NCBI GenBank assembly: GCA_963970005.1
Contig: CAXAMN010026472.1
Location: 516,282-580,281, forward strand
DNA: 64,000 bases
From: Durusdinium trenchii
Taxonomy: Eukaryota; Sar; Dinophyceae; Suessiales; Symbiodiniaceae
Direction: 5' to 3'
Part shown: piece by piece, positions 45,093 through 56,625 of the stretch
Layout: each line of letters opens with the position of its first letter
How positions within the stretch are numbered: the stretch's first letter is position 1
The notes under the pieces: generated by a model
Database searches by the model: none
The model's input: only the letters and a program-made list of their open reading frames with translations
Told to the model about the DNA's origin: nothing
Program-made: the position numbers and the translations under genes

Positions 45093-46920
45093 TTAATTGG
45101 CTGCTGATTCTGAGGCCGAGCCCCCTTTGGGCTTTTTCTTTGGTTTCCAAGGCCGCTTGGGATTCTTTTCCTCCTCTCCTTCTTTTGGAGCCTCCGTGTT
45201 CCGATTGCCGAACTGATTGCTGGTCTTGATTCTGCTTTCCAGAAAATCTAAGTCCTTGAGATAAGCCACGTTGGCTGAGATCCAACTTGGCTGAGCTAAT
45301 CGGCTGAACGGAGCTAATGAGGCTGTGGTCCTGTTTCTGTGGACAATGGAGTATTGAGGTTCTGCCATTCCCGCCAGGAGCCAAGACAGGTTTGTGCGCC
45401 CAGCATCTATCGCTGTTTGGTCGATGAACAACAGGCCTCGAGCACAAAGACCTTGCATCTGCCGGTTCCCCGACTTGTGAGCAATTTCCCATCCTCCTGC
45501 GAACAGGTAGGCCATCTGTGTGAGCAACCGCTGATCGGCCAAAGGAGTGCGCTTTTCGATGAACTCTCGCATGAGGCCCCCATGAGGTTAATTGCATTGG
45601 ATCCAACCCCAGCTCTGCAGAAGCGTTCTGCTGAACCACCTCCCCAACCTTCTCTAGGTCGTTCGCCACACGGATGTAGGCTTCTCTGGCAAGGCATCCT
45701 TTGATGCCACTGCCCGAACTTGCTGAGTCTGAAGCGCTCCCACCGGCCAAAGCTTGGTGGATGGGGTCGAATGCTTTGTTCTGAGCTTGTTTGGACAAGA
45801 CCTGCAGCTGCTTCATCTGTAACAACATCATGCGCTGCATTGGATCCTGCAAGGTCGCCTCTAGCTCCTGGAGGCCCTCTTCCAGTTCTTGACCATCTGA
45901 AGCTTCTAAAGTCTGCTCTTGTTGAAGCCCTTCCAGAAACTGTTGAGGCCTGGTGGCCCGAGAGACCTTCTCGTGAGCAGCAAGCTTCAAAGGTGCTGCA
46001 CCTGCCAACTCCTGTAGCTTCTGCATCGTTTGCTCCGAAGGCTGATGAGGGGTTGCTGGGGAGTTGAATAGCAGGCCTGGATTCTGTCTTGCCACTTCGC
46101 GAGCAGTCAAGGAAGGCCGAGTGAAGGAAGCCTGTGCCGGAGAATGAACTTGAGCCCCCTCCAGTTCTGCAAGCCGCTGCCTGAGTGAGATTAGTTCCTC
46201 CTGCATCTCCTCTGGTCCTGGCCATTCCTCCTCCGGTTGATCGGGGATGATCTCAGCTTCCTCGGCAGTAAGGTACTCGCCAGCAGTGTCGGAATCCATA
46301 GTGTCTGCGATCCAGGCATTGGCCACACCCTCGACTGAGGATCTCCTTGGTCTGCAAGCCACTTCGTTGAGAGTGAAGCGGATGACCTCGTAGGTCGATG
46401 TACTCCTCAGCACAGAGACTCGCATACACCATTTTGCCATCTCCCAAGTCAAGTCGACCAGGAGGCAGGAACCAGAACCCAGAGGTCGGCCACGCGTGGT
46501 TTCGAGCTCCAACTCTGCCATGTGAATGATGGCACCATCGGCACCCTCTTCTCCAGAAAGCTCTCGAAGGAAGGAATCCACTTCTTCCACATCGGGGAGG
46601 ACTACCAAAAACCCTCCAGCCCTGACCTTCACAAGATGACCGGCCACTCGCACTCCCATGCCATCTGCACGCTGAGGAAGCACCAGCAGGACGCCTGGAA
46701 GCGCCCCAGTAGGCCCAAGAGCCTCGAACAAGGCTCTCAGGCTGCTCTCGTTCAGTTGGCCGGATGCAATGGAAGCGGCCATGGCTGGCCGGCCCCAATG
46801 CAATAGGCCGTCTGCCTCTGCCTGAGAGGAAAAGGCGTGGCTGACAATCTGACGATTGAGGCGATGAGATGGCCCTGGCACCCTCACAGCCTCAAGGTAT
46901 TCACTATACTTGGAAGTCCA
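45093..46920 (-). pseudogene. Gag-like protein of the DIRS-like element
   Basis: Two consecutive frames. The first (about 46920-45600) starts after a frameshift from the ORF at 47387. It holds a regular domain, an acidic region (EEEWPGPEEMQEELISLRQR) and a helical segment ending LAREAYIRVANDLEKVGEV. The second (about 45600-45093) continues MREFIEKRTPLADQRLLTQM and ends in a Lys/Pro/Glu tail (EEKNPKRPWKPKKKPKG) suited to nucleic-acid binding. No zinc knuckle is present. The frame change near 45590 and the one near 46900 indicate small indels. Confidence 0.6.
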
Positions 46921-47387
46921 ACCAGGCTCTTGCCCAGGCGCTGTCTGGTCGAGCGAATTGGGACGTGGATCTCCCCCGCAATCTGCTCAGCTGCAATGAT
47001 AACAAGCCTGAGAGCTCGCCCCAAGCGCGCCACAGGTGAAGCTGCCCTAATCCGATTCTGAAGGTGGCGAACTGAGGACAAATCCAGGAGCTCAAACTCA
47101 GCGGGATTCGTCGCAGCAAGAACTGCCGCTTTCCAGCTAAGGCCTCCACTTGAAGATCCCTCAACGAGAGAGGATGCCTGTCCAACCTCTCGGGTTGGCT
47201 CGGTGGCCTGAGTCCTCAGGCCTGCAAGTGCACCCGGACAGGGGGTATCCTCAACAAGACTAAAGGAACTCAGGCTAGACGTGTCACTGGGTCCAACTGC
47301 TCCCTGGGGTTCAACTGTCTTTGAAACCTTGATAGTCAATCCAGAAAAAATGACCGTAAGCTCGTCTACCGGAGGTTCCCCACTCAT
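46884..47387 (-). pseudogene. N-terminal part of the Gag-like protein
   Basis: A 167-codon frame starting at an ATG whose last two bases belong to the stop of the upstream membrane-protein ORF (ATGA overlap, 47384-47387). It includes Ser/Pro-rich sequence and a helical stretch with basic residues (LQNRIRAASPVARLGRALRL). The true protein probably continues into the other frame from about 46920. Confidence 0.55.
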
Positions 47388-47698
47388 GCACGCTCGCTCC
47401 GGTATTGGTTCAGGCGGCGTCTCAAGGCAAGTCTCTGGTCAGGAAGTTCCGGAGCAATCAGGGCCTTGAGCACCGTGCCAAACACCCACACCAGCCCTCT
47501 CCGCACAGACGAAGAGGTCGCAACCAGGGTGCAAGAGATTCCAAGGCAAGCACCGCAGCAAAAAGCCAGAACCAGGCCAAGGAGCACCAAAGGCCAAGTA
47601 GTCCCGCACGAAGCAGCGGGCCAAAAGAACCTGATCTCGCGAATCAGGTCCGCCACGTAGGCCCACTGCATGAGACCCTTGAGCCCAAACTTGAGCAT
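47384..47698 (-). CDS. Small membrane protein ORF at the 5' end of the DIRS-like element
   Basis: A 104-residue ORF. One strongly hydrophobic segment (WPLVLLGLVLAFCCGACLGI, about 35-54) is flanked by an aromatic, basic N-terminus and an Arg-rich C-terminus (QRLALRRRLNQYRSERA). Its TGA overlaps the ATG of the Gag-like frame as ATGA, a layout known from termination-reinitiation in some retrotransposons and viruses. It probably inserts in a membrane; its role is unknown. It is intact here although the rest of the element is frameshifted. Confidence 0.55.
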   Translation of the reverse strand: MLKFGLKGLMQWAYVADLIREIRFFWPAASCGTTWPLVLLGLVLAFCCGACLGISCTLVATSSSVRRGLVWVFGTVLKALIAPELPDQRLALRRRLNQYRSERA

Positions 47699-47929
47699 GC
47701 AACATGCTCATGCCTTCCAGTGATAGGTGTGCATATATATATATATATTTGTTGTCTGCACCTTGACTACTCCCGAATGTGCATGATGTGCAATCAAAAC
47801 ACACATTACTCGCCCACTGAAATCCACTGAACACATCCCTGTCAATCCTTACGGTTTCTCGGCACCAGCATGTGGTCAGAAGCTTAGCGACTCTGGCTTC
47901 TTCGAAGGAACGCTCTTGTCTTGTGATCC

Positions 47930-48068
47930 TTGGAAAAAGAGATGGACAAAACAGGTGGACTTGGGTTCCTTTAACTTGAAATAAGCCAATAGAGATTAAT
48001 GCGTTAATAAAGGCGGCCTTCTTCAAAGAACCCAAGTCCACCTTTTCTGGTCCATCTCTTTTGTTGCC
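47930..48068. repeat. Imperfect inverted repeat, about 46-bp arms
   Basis: Arms 47930-47975 and 48021-48068 are complementary with a few mismatches; the core GGTGGACTTGGGTTC pairs perfectly. An AT-rich spacer of about 45 bases separates them. It lies about 230 bp upstream of the first ORF of the DIRS-like element, so it could be that element's terminal structure or a separate MITE-like palindrome. Confidence 0.75.
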
Positions 48069-48069
48069 A

Positions 48070-50350
48070 AAGACCCCTGCAGCTGAAACGCCAGGATGTC
48101 CGCATCCACCAAAAAATGCAGTCGTGGACACTGACTTCCTGAGTGGTCGCAGGGGCAGAGACGTGCGGAGGTTCGCTTTTGAAACCGATGAGGTGTGGGG
48201 ACTGTGGTCTGGAGGTGACCGTGTTTCATTTGCTGCTGTTTGGAGGTACCCTCCCCCACCAAAAACCCTCTGGTTCCATGAATGTTCGGAAGTAGATCAC
48301 CAACATGTGTGGACGAAACCAATCACCGATTCATGGGACATTCCCTTGTTTAAAGCCGGAAATGATGAGTCTCGAGCAACACAACAGAGCAACGGGTCTA
48401 CATACCTTCATGCAACTCAAGGTATGCCCTTACTGGCCCATACCTCACTTGAGAAGACCATGTGTATATATATATATAGAGTGCATCACAGATGCGTTTC
48501 TTGACAAAGACGCTGCCCATGTCCTCTTTCAATCGCTCCTCATGGTCGCACAGCATGTTGATGTGCTATGCTGTAAAGGTCGCAATGCAAGTTTTTGACA
48601 CCAATATCCAACAACCACTGCCAAACCAATCTGCCCTAAATGCCATCCATGACTTACGATTTGACTAGGACATTTTAAGATTCTGGCCAAATCCGAGATC
48701 TTCTGCAAGAGATCCTCGCATCAACAAGCTTCATCACTGCTGCAAAGCCGGTGGAACGATCAATCGCTGAGTCGAAACTGTCCTTTTACTAAAAACAGGA
48801 AGATATATTCGTGATGGTTTTCCTGTGTCTTTTGAGCTGTTAATTGTGTCTTGCAATGGAGTGCCCGGTGTCCCCAGTTTCGGTTTGGTTACCCGGTAAC
48901 GGCCATGCGATTCTCCAGGGTGGCAAGTTCACTCATTAAAAAAGCGTTTGAACGAACATTAAGAAACATACTATCCTGTACTGTGCTGCAACTGTCTTGA
49001 TCAGTCTCAGCTGTGATGCTTTTCTTGATCATGCAAATAGTCAAGAGCAAGGTGCAAAATTAAACTACCTGCAAGTCAAGTCTCAGCATGCAAATTGGCC
49101 TTCAGCAACACCTCTGGCCAAGTGCGATGACAAACGGATCCAACTCCAGGATCACCGTCAAATACAGTCACCCTAAATGCACGACCCTCAACAAACACAT
49201 AGTATATTATATGAATGTATAGTTTTATGCAAATGCACATTCATTAGCATTTATATTGTGTGTATCAAATCGTGATACAGGCGTTATATGATGTTTACCT
49301 TTTCTGATAGTCACCCTACATGACCCAATGTTTCAGATTGGCAGAAATGTTGTTCTGGGCGCCTTGGTCATTAACTTTTGCGACTCCACAGTGGCCATCA
49401 GCTCCTGCCACCTTGTTCAAGCGATACGACGCAGGAACCAGTGAGTACACACAGAATCCAATGGCTTTGGTGTTTTTCCTCACCCGGTTCACGCGGAAGG
49501 GGGAAGGGAGTAGGAAGTCTTTAGCTTTTTTGCACGAAAACATGGATTATTAGTGCACAAAAGGTGGAATTGGCAAACATGCACAACAAAGGACTCACAT
49601 CGACATGAGCAGCATCTAAATTAGCAAAAGCACCGTAACTCACCTCAATATCCTTGGACCAGCTAGGAAATATTGGGGATTGGGATAGATCGGGTTAGCT
49701 CAACGCCAGGTGTTTCTTTGCTAGTTGAACTCCAAGGCAATCGCTGCAATGAGGTGATATCATTGCTGTCTGTATCTATGCAACACAAGCCCCAATTTAT
49801 CTATTATAAGTCTATAACTATATATCTATCTGAATGTCTATGTTGAGCTTAGCTCAACGACACAACCCTGTTGATTTCCCCCTCGTCTGTGAGGAAGCCG
49901 CCGAAACCTTTGGCCCCGTCCCTAAATGCGGCCAGAGTTCCAATTCTCGATGGCATTCAGCTCGGAGAACTGCCAGGGAGATGCCAGAGGCCATCGCTAT
50001 TAGGTTGGAGGCCATCCCTATCAGAAAAAAAATGAAAAAGGTCTAATATAGCTCTTGATTTGAGATCCAAGATTGTCGGGAAGGCTCTGTGATATTTTAT
50101 CGTTGAGGTGATGTTTGGTGTGCCTTCAAACAAGCTGCCCCGAATCAATGATATAAATAAACATATACGCATCCCACCATTTGTTCTGCTCAAGAATGAA
50201 GCCCTCCCCTAGTTTGGGAGAGAAACACTTTCTGGATTCCTTGACTCAAGAGTATCTGCCCTGCTGCCATATGTTTCCTATCTACTATATAAATATATCT
50301 CTAAATATATCTAAATATTTCTAAATCTTGAAAGGAAGAACAACTTGCTA
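48070..50350. other. Spacer, nothing convincing
   Basis: Contains TA microsatellites and, at 49986-50020, two GGAGGCCATC-type motifs that also occur near 3384 and 23961. No credible exon was seen. Confidence 0.5.
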
Positions 50351-50361
50351 CAACAACTTAC

Positions 50362-50580
50362 AAAGCCTGAAACTGTCCGATACTTCCCATAGAGAAAAAG
50401 GGCATGCCTCCGAACTCTTGGCATCGCGGACTTCCTCAGGGGTCGGATCGAACAAGTTGACCCGAAGTGGAGAATTCTCCAAGTGGTGCCTGGTCTTGGC
50501 ACCGGTGAAAAACAAAGAGCGAAAGGATTCTGTTGAGCTGCTCGGATTTCGGCATATGTCAGCATGCTGCTCGGATGTTG
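50362..50580 (-). CDS. Possible exon, unknown protein
   Basis: A minus-strand block with protein-like composition (GAKTRHHLENSPLRVNLFDP, then TPEEVRDAKSSEACPFSLWE) ends at a near-perfect donor GGCTTT|GTAAGT. The acceptor is uncertain; a pyrimidine-rich CGCTCTTTGTTTTTCACCG lies upstream. The plus strand is also open over this interval, so the strand is probable, not certain. Confidence 0.3.
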
Positions 50581-51744
50581 TTTTTGACCGAGCTCCGAGC
50601 TTGATCTTGGAAGATTCCGAGCTAGGAAACATCTTGTTGCTTCACTGGCACTGTGGCGAATAGTAGGTGCAATGCCAAGAAGGATTTGTGCAGCCTGATT
50701 TTCCTCTTGGCGGCGACCAGCTGTCTTCAATCTATGCGAAGGTCTTGCGTGCATCAAGCAACGAAGTATGCTACTTCTTGTGCATTGTGTGCGTGGTAGT
50801 TTGTTGCCACGGAGATATGTTCAGAAAAAGAATGCATGTTGCCATCTATTCTATCCACAGCCTGTCCCACCAAGGTCGCTGATCCATGTGCAAAGTCAAG
50901 TCACCGGCAATGCATAGACGGACTTGATCTCTATCTTCAGGTTTTGAAGGCGCAACCACTCCTGCAAACCGCAGTGTTTCACGTCTCCATATCGAACCTC
51001 GGGGGATTTGCTAAAGGCGAAAAATCCATTCAAGTGGGCGTAGTCTGGAACCGCTGTTGAATGGAACTTCATGGAACTTCCTCTCCTGCTCTTCGACTGT
51101 CCCCCCGACCAAATGACAGCGGCCGAGGTAACGATGCGTAGGGCCAGAATCTTGGTGCTACAACTGCTACAACCTTCTCAAGACCTTACTGGAAGCCATG
51201 TCTCAAGAACATCTTTCAAGGGAAAGGTGATCAAATGTTTGGAAGCTCCTCCAGTACGTCTTGCATCTTGACCAAGTCCTGGGCTGAGATGTGCATGTCA
51301 AGAGACTTGTTACTTTTGACCATTTGCACAGTACTGTACCAGACCCGTGTCTCGTTCAAGCCTTGCAAAACATACTGAAGACACAGAAAACATCAAGTCC
51401 GACATGCACCTGGCTGTCACAACAAACTCTGGCTGTGACAACCAAAGCCTCAGTGTTTCCGCCAAAAAAGAAGTCCAACAAAAGAAGTCCAAGATGCCGT
51501 ATGCCAGCCCAAGACCTCAACTCTGTGTTGGGTGCAACATCTCAAGGAGTATCGGAGCATCCAATACCATCAACTGGGCCGTCCAAACAAGATCCTTGCG
51601 GATGCAACTAGTCTCGGCAGAATATCCATTGTAATCAATCCAATCTGCTGCCAGTCCCTGTCTACTAAATCATATAAAGCATCATAATACACTCATATTA
51701 TACCGCCTCTGACATGCCTGTTGCGCTCAAAAACCTCCTTTTCC

Positions 51745-51898
51745 AAGCGGATCTCCCGTCTCTCTGGTTGGGCCAAGCGGTGCCTGTTTCAGGAGCTCGT
51801 CGGCCAGTGCTCCGCCCGAGGAGTCGGCGCGGCAGAGGAGTTGCGCCGCCGCCAGCAGCGAGGCCTCCAAGTCCTCGGGAGCGACAGGGGCCTCGCTA
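51745..51898 (-). CDS. Possible exon, unknown protein
   Basis: A strikingly GC-rich 150-base island in AT-rich surroundings. On the minus strand it follows TTGCTCCGTTCCTAGCGAG and encodes an Ala/Leu/Glu-rich helix (APVAPEDLEASLLAAAQLLC, then ALADELLKQAPLG). Third-position GC bias fits expressed dinoflagellate exons. Partner exons were not found, and a CTACTAGATACTAG motif sits just outside. Confidence 0.35.
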
Positions 51899-51999
51899 GG
51901 AACGGAGCAAGAAGCTACGAACGTAGCTCCTGGCATTACTACTAGATACTAGTAACAAAAAGCTACCAATAACTACAGGTTTGGGGTTGAAGGCCTTCT

Positions 52000-54800
52000 A
52001 TAGCTGGTGCAACTTAAAGAACCCAAGGATCTCTGGGGCTGCTTGGGGCTTGTCATGAATTCATGCTGTGGTTCATGCTAATTATGCTGTTCCTGGTGCC
52101 AAGGATCTGGGGTGCTATGGGTCTGGTGAAGGTGAGGACAGTCTCAGGAAGTGTTGGCATCTGTGATGGCTCGAAAAAAGAGCCCTTGACGTTTCAGGAT
52201 AATGACATACAATGACAGAAGTCTTCTTGATCGTCTTTTGAGATTTTGTAGCTGCTTGTTTGCAGGGGATCATTGGGTAGGAGGTGGTAGCAGCTTGGTT
52301 GTGGCTCGCTGGATTTTGAAAGGCTGTTCTCGTGCCAGCAAAAGGCGAAGGCCCTGTAGAGACCACTAAACGCCAACGCGGCAACCCATCCTCAAGCATC
52401 TCGGAGCCATTCTCCAGGCCTTCGTAGACCTCAACTAAGGCCAAACATGTTCAAGACATGTCAATATTAATAGGGCCCGTTGTTTTTCAAGGTTTTTCCT
52501 AACCCAAAGACTTCTACCTTCTACCTTTCCAAGCACTTCGATGCTGAGAGTGCAACAAGTGCAACAGATCAGTAGTCATATATGGACTCAATAGCAAAAA
52601 TAGTCTTCATCAGTCGTCGAAACCCTCTAACCCTGGGGCGAAATGTTTGGAGATCTAGTCTGGCAACACGGACCACTCTTTTTCTAGGACCAGACTCAGA
52701 AGGGCATGGCCGTTGGAACGCTCCACCAGCGGCCCGTGTTTATGCCAGGCACAGCTCGTGCATCCGCCAGGGAGATGGCGACAGATGCTCGGCGCCTGGG
52801 CCTCTGGTGGATCCACCGAGACCAATCGACTCGGTCAATGGTCAAGGAACACAAGGCCAGGAGCCCCGTTCGTAGCGTCCAATCGCTCCTAGTAGCGATG
52901 CCCTTTGCTACTAGTAGCGTCCTTGTTCCTAGTAGTAAGGCCAGGAGCCCCTAGTAGCTTTCATTCTTTTTAACACAGGAAGTGGCCAACATAAGACATC
53001 AATCCGGTAGGGGAGAAAGATGTTGAAAGTGAGGCAACGAACTTGTAACATTGTGTTGTGGATGTGTTTCAAGTCTAATCACCCAACAAAAAGGAGCAAA
53101 TAAATGAATTTGTAATGGATTTCAATAGCCCTCATTTCGAGAAGGGGGGGGACACCGCTACAGCACCAGTTTCGTCAAACCCAACTGTTCGCTGGCACAA
53201 CTCGCGGAACTTAACGGGGCCGACCTGGGTCCTTGTCTTGAGAAGTCGGAATCACTCTGCAAAACTAGGTGACCCACATAGAAGTGGACCCATGGTCAAG
53301 TGATGCATGATTTCAGCCGTGGAATATACTGTATATATACTACACTCTCTCTATAATATATATATATATATATGTTATAGATCATAATTATACATGATTG
53401 ACTGCAATCAGCAGTTTCACCCCATTCAAGTCTGTATCATGGACCTCTTGATTGCACAGTACAAACTTCACCGGGGCTCCCCACGTGGCTTCTCCTTTCA
53501 GCTCTTTGGCCTCTTTGGCCTCCTTAGCCTCTTCGGCTGCCGCGGCCTGGCCAAACAACAGGATGTTTTTTGTGGGGGGGCTTTTGGTACGTCAATCCCT
53601 CCGAACACCACGTACACCATACCACCGTGGTGGTGTGGAAAAGACCCTCCGAACTGGGTCAGTGACCTCTTGGAGGGATCGTCCGTCTCGGGCGACCTCT
53701 ATGGCCTGGCCGTATAGATGGCCCTATGAATCGCATGAATGGGAGTTGGCTGGTTTTCACAGGCAGGTTTGATAACGAATGTGACTTCCAGAACCAAGCC
53801 CTTTCAAAGAACGCGAAACCGTAGACAAATCATTCAGTGTTGTCCCACCTGAACATGTCAAAGACTTTTGAGTGGGACACATAAATATAAACCAGTGGAC
53901 GTTCACATTGTTACAGTACTCTCACAGGACAAAGGATAAAGGAAAGCTGGCTTGGAGCTCGTCGAGGCAGAGCTTCAATCTGAGCATCTCGTCTCTCAAT
54001 CTGAGTTTACCAAAGAGAATGGTGCTTCACCAAATCCAGAAATATACGACCTAAGAACCAGCAGAAACACAGCTTTCTTCGGTCGCCGAGTTTGAGACAC
54101 AGCTTTCTTCAGGTGCTTTGAGATGTATTGCTGTAGTAAACATGTGCTCTTCTGACCGCTAGGTTGCTTGTCATTGATTCTATGCACGTGTACCAGGGTA
54201 CCATGAACAATCTGCTTGAATCTCATGTCTCATCTCTCTACGCCAGTATTTTGGCAGTGCTCCTAAAGGGGAATTGAGACTTCTTGTCAGAAATCCGAAG
54301 CTTTGGACTTCCACCTGATTCCAAACCCGTGGAAAATGGGTGAACATCAATGTCCACTGAACATCGGAAGTCCGTCGCAATGCCCTGACTGCTTTGCAAG
54401 TCTGAATGCTTTGCAGTCTATAGCCAGCTACACTACCACCTGCGTGGCTCCCCTTTGAAAAACGCGTGGAACCTTGGATTTGCGCTCAACTCTGAGCCGT
54501 GCTTTGGACCAGCGCAGCTGTAGGGCCTCTCGTGAGAGCGATGCTTGCAGAAAAATCAGAGAAACAAAAATCTATAGATCTGACCTGGAGCGAAACTCCT
54601 TCGACCCTCAAAGCATATAATAAACAATGCACAAGCTTCCTGTTGCTTAAACCCTTTCCTTCATTCGCAAACTACCACTGGCCTGCAGTTCTTGTCGGAT
54701 CTCTTTTTGACGCAGGGCCTCGCATGTTTGAAACACACGAGAAAGAAGAGCAACACCTCTAATGTGATCGAACCATTGAAGCAAAAGAGCAAGCCAGCTC
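52000..54800. other. Spacer with CTAG-type repeats
   Basis: CTAGTAG motifs cluster at 52886-52960. A possible exon (plus strand, 52705-52875, residues such as RASAREMATDARRLGLWWIH) lacks clear splice partners. The long open frames near 53400-53770 are low-complexity Ala/Ser reads and are not supported. Confidence 0.45.
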
Positions 54801-54810
54801 ACATCCAGCT

Positions 54811-55211
54811 TTATGAGTAATTATGATCGATTAAGGACAAGTCTGGTGTCAGCTGCCGCCCTTATTCCAGCTCCAATGGCGTAAAATGTTCACATCGCAA
54901 GAGTAAACGACGAGTCAATCATAGACCTCAAAATCATCCCGCTACCGAAACCATGAAATCATCAACTGCTGTTAACTAAGGAAAAAGACAGCTTTTTCGG
55001 TAGGTTCATAAAGGAATACAGTAATTCAAGAATATATAATTGAAAGCGAGTCAGTTATAAACCCAATTGTTCATCCAGAAAACATACCATAAACTCTAAA
55101 TACATAATGTCAAACATATATAATGTCAATTATGAAAGTTGTTGCGATCAAAAAGCTCGTAGTTGGAATTCTGGCGAGGATGAAGGGTCTGCCCTCTGGG
55201 TGTGCATCTGG
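54811..55211 (+). pseudogene. 18S rRNA fragment split by a 247-bp insertion
   Basis: 54811-54883 matches the 18S region around the 530 loop (GGACAAGTCTGGTGTCAGC, then TATTCCAGCTCCAATGGCGTA), with changes in the universally conserved loop. 55131-55211 matches the bases that normally follow at once (AAAGTTGTTGCG, AAAAAGCTCGTAGTTGGA, CCGCCCTCTGGGTG-like). The identification is from memory of eukaryotic 18S sequence; the second part is closest to dinoflagellate 18S. Between them sit 247 AT-rich bases absent from 18S. Substitutions in invariant positions show that it is not a working rRNA gene. Confidence 0.75.
54884..55130. other. Insertion within the 18S rRNA fragment
   Basis: An AT-rich 247-bp sequence with no ORF and no recognisable intron core. 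TA is present at both junctions. It could be a small transposon, a degenerate intron or filler DNA captured during fragment integration. Confidence 0.6.
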
Positions 55212-55890
55212 GTGCTCCATCCCCTTTCTATTCCAAGTCTTTCCAAGTGAATGACTTTAGACTTTAGACCAAGCCTCTGAGATAGAAAAGAGACATCACT
55301 GCTGCCTTTTCACATCGCTTGGTCATAGTAGACACATTGATGACTTCATTCCGATGGGGCGGGCCTGATGGTAGACCTCCTGGAGCTGCTCCCCTGCAGT
55401 GACAAACGAGATCGACCGATCCACCATTGTCCACTTCAACTTCGAAGCAGTTAGCATCTTTTGGTTTCAGCTTCACAGAATGCACGCCACTCACATATCA
55501 TCCCAAAGGTATGAGGTAGAATCGACTGCGTTTGTCTCAGCTCGTTCCTTTTCGTTTCTTGGATTCAACGCTAAGCCGTCTCATGGTCCGGTGGCCGTTT
55601 TCTGGAGTATTCCACCGAGCTGGGCGGCGGATCCGCTCCAAACCTTCGATGATTGAAGCCTGTGCCAGCCTGGTCATATCATGCGTTCTTGGTGCCTATG
55701 AATGGCCGGTTGATGTATGAAAATAGTATGAAAAACTTTCCACAGATTGAGCTGATTAGCTTGCACTAAAACTCCCCACATCTCCCCACAATTCTCGCGG
55801 ATGACCCCTTGAACTCCCAGGTAGTGTGAAACCTGATCAGAGGTTGTCAGTAGACATCAAGAGAAAGGGGCAGCGCTTCTGATTCAAAAC

Positions 55891-56098
55891 AAGTTGATGT
55901 TGACTGTTGATGAACAACCCCTCTCCGAGATTTGTGAAGCATCTCCGTATGGGCCCCTCAATCCAATGTCGCCCTGGCGGCTGCCAACGACCCGGCGAGC
56001 CCTGGCCAAAGACCCAGCGGCTGATGCTCAGCAAATTCAGTTCAACGAGCTCCTGCGGTTCGCGGCGAAACCGGAGCTCAACGATGAGCACGCAAATG
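55891..56098 (+). CDS. Possible exon, unknown protein
   Basis: A GC-rich plus-strand block encoding about 69 protein-like residues (EQPLSEICEASPYGPLNPMS, then DAQQIQFNELLRFAAKPELN) and ending at a donor GCAAATG|GTAGAGG. The acceptor may be CAAAACAAG just before it. No family was recognised. It lies upstream of, and is unrelated to, the copia fragment. Confidence 0.38.
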
Positions 56099-56582
56099 GT
56101 AGAGGTGCGCTTTGAAACAGGTTGGCTACTTTTAACGTTAGTGGATCTTCACCAACAAATGGTCGATGGCAATGGTATCTCTTAGTCAACAACTCGCACA
56201 TGAACATCAAGTCAGGCGTGGTTTTCGCGCCTAATTAATATTCCCAAAGGCAATTTATATAGCAGGTTTAAAATTTGAACGGCACAAGTCACTAGGTAGC
56301 TCAGGTGACATTTTGTTGACATGCAACAATATGGCCAGTCTTCAAACATACCTGCCTAGCTGTGATTTCTGCCTGAGAAGTTCCAACCTTCGAGATGTCA
56401 TCCATCGGTTCGCCGGTGGCTCAAGGAACGAGAGGACTCGTGCGGTGCCGGCAGTGAAAGAGCGCGGCCGCGGGAAGGGAGGCCCCTTCGGTAGGTAAGG
56501 GTTCGAGGCTCTTTTGGTAGATAGGAGTTGGTAGGTTGTTAGGTTAGGCCGCTGCCAGTGTGTGCTCCTACGGGAGTCACAT

Positions 56583-56595
56583 TGGTAGCGGAGCC
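56583..56595 (+). promoter_or_regulatory. Primer binding site of the second copia-class element
   Basis: TGGTAGCGGAGCC, identical over 13 bases to the PBS of the element at 10496-20094. It lies only 31 bases before the Gag ATG. The LTR should end immediately before it; no second LTR copy was found downstream, so the element is truncated. Confidence 0.75.
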
Positions 56596-56625
56596 TACAG
56601 TGGCATCCGCAGGTAGGATCAAGCC

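Larger units (their letters stand above)
40354..47698 (-). mobile_element. DIRS-like tyrosine-recombinase retroelement, decayed
   Basis: Minus-strand order: small membrane-protein ORF, Gag-like protein, RT, RNase H, C5-methyltransferase-like domain, 2A-like motif, tyrosine recombinase. RT-RNase H-methyltransferase followed by a tyrosine recombinase is the hallmark of the DIRS group, which integrates without LTR-type integrase. At least six reading-frame changes and substituted key residues show that this copy is inactive. An imperfect 46-bp inverted repeat at 47930-48068 lies just upstream and the 10-N gap lies just downstream; the termini (split or inverted repeats) could not be defined. Confidence 0.8.

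Noticed and set aside
47439..48131. 230-codon minus-strand frame over the small membrane ORF
   Set aside because: It overlaps the better-supported 104-codon ORF in another frame and runs through a TA microsatellite and a palindrome.
53394..53772. Two overlapping plus-strand frames of about 106 codons
   Set aside because: Low-complexity Ala/Ser/Leu reads caused by imperfect short repeats; no splice or codon support.
54884..55130. Group I intron in 18S rRNA
   Set aside because: No conserved P/Q/R/S core could be recognised and the host rRNA piece is itself a degenerate fragment.
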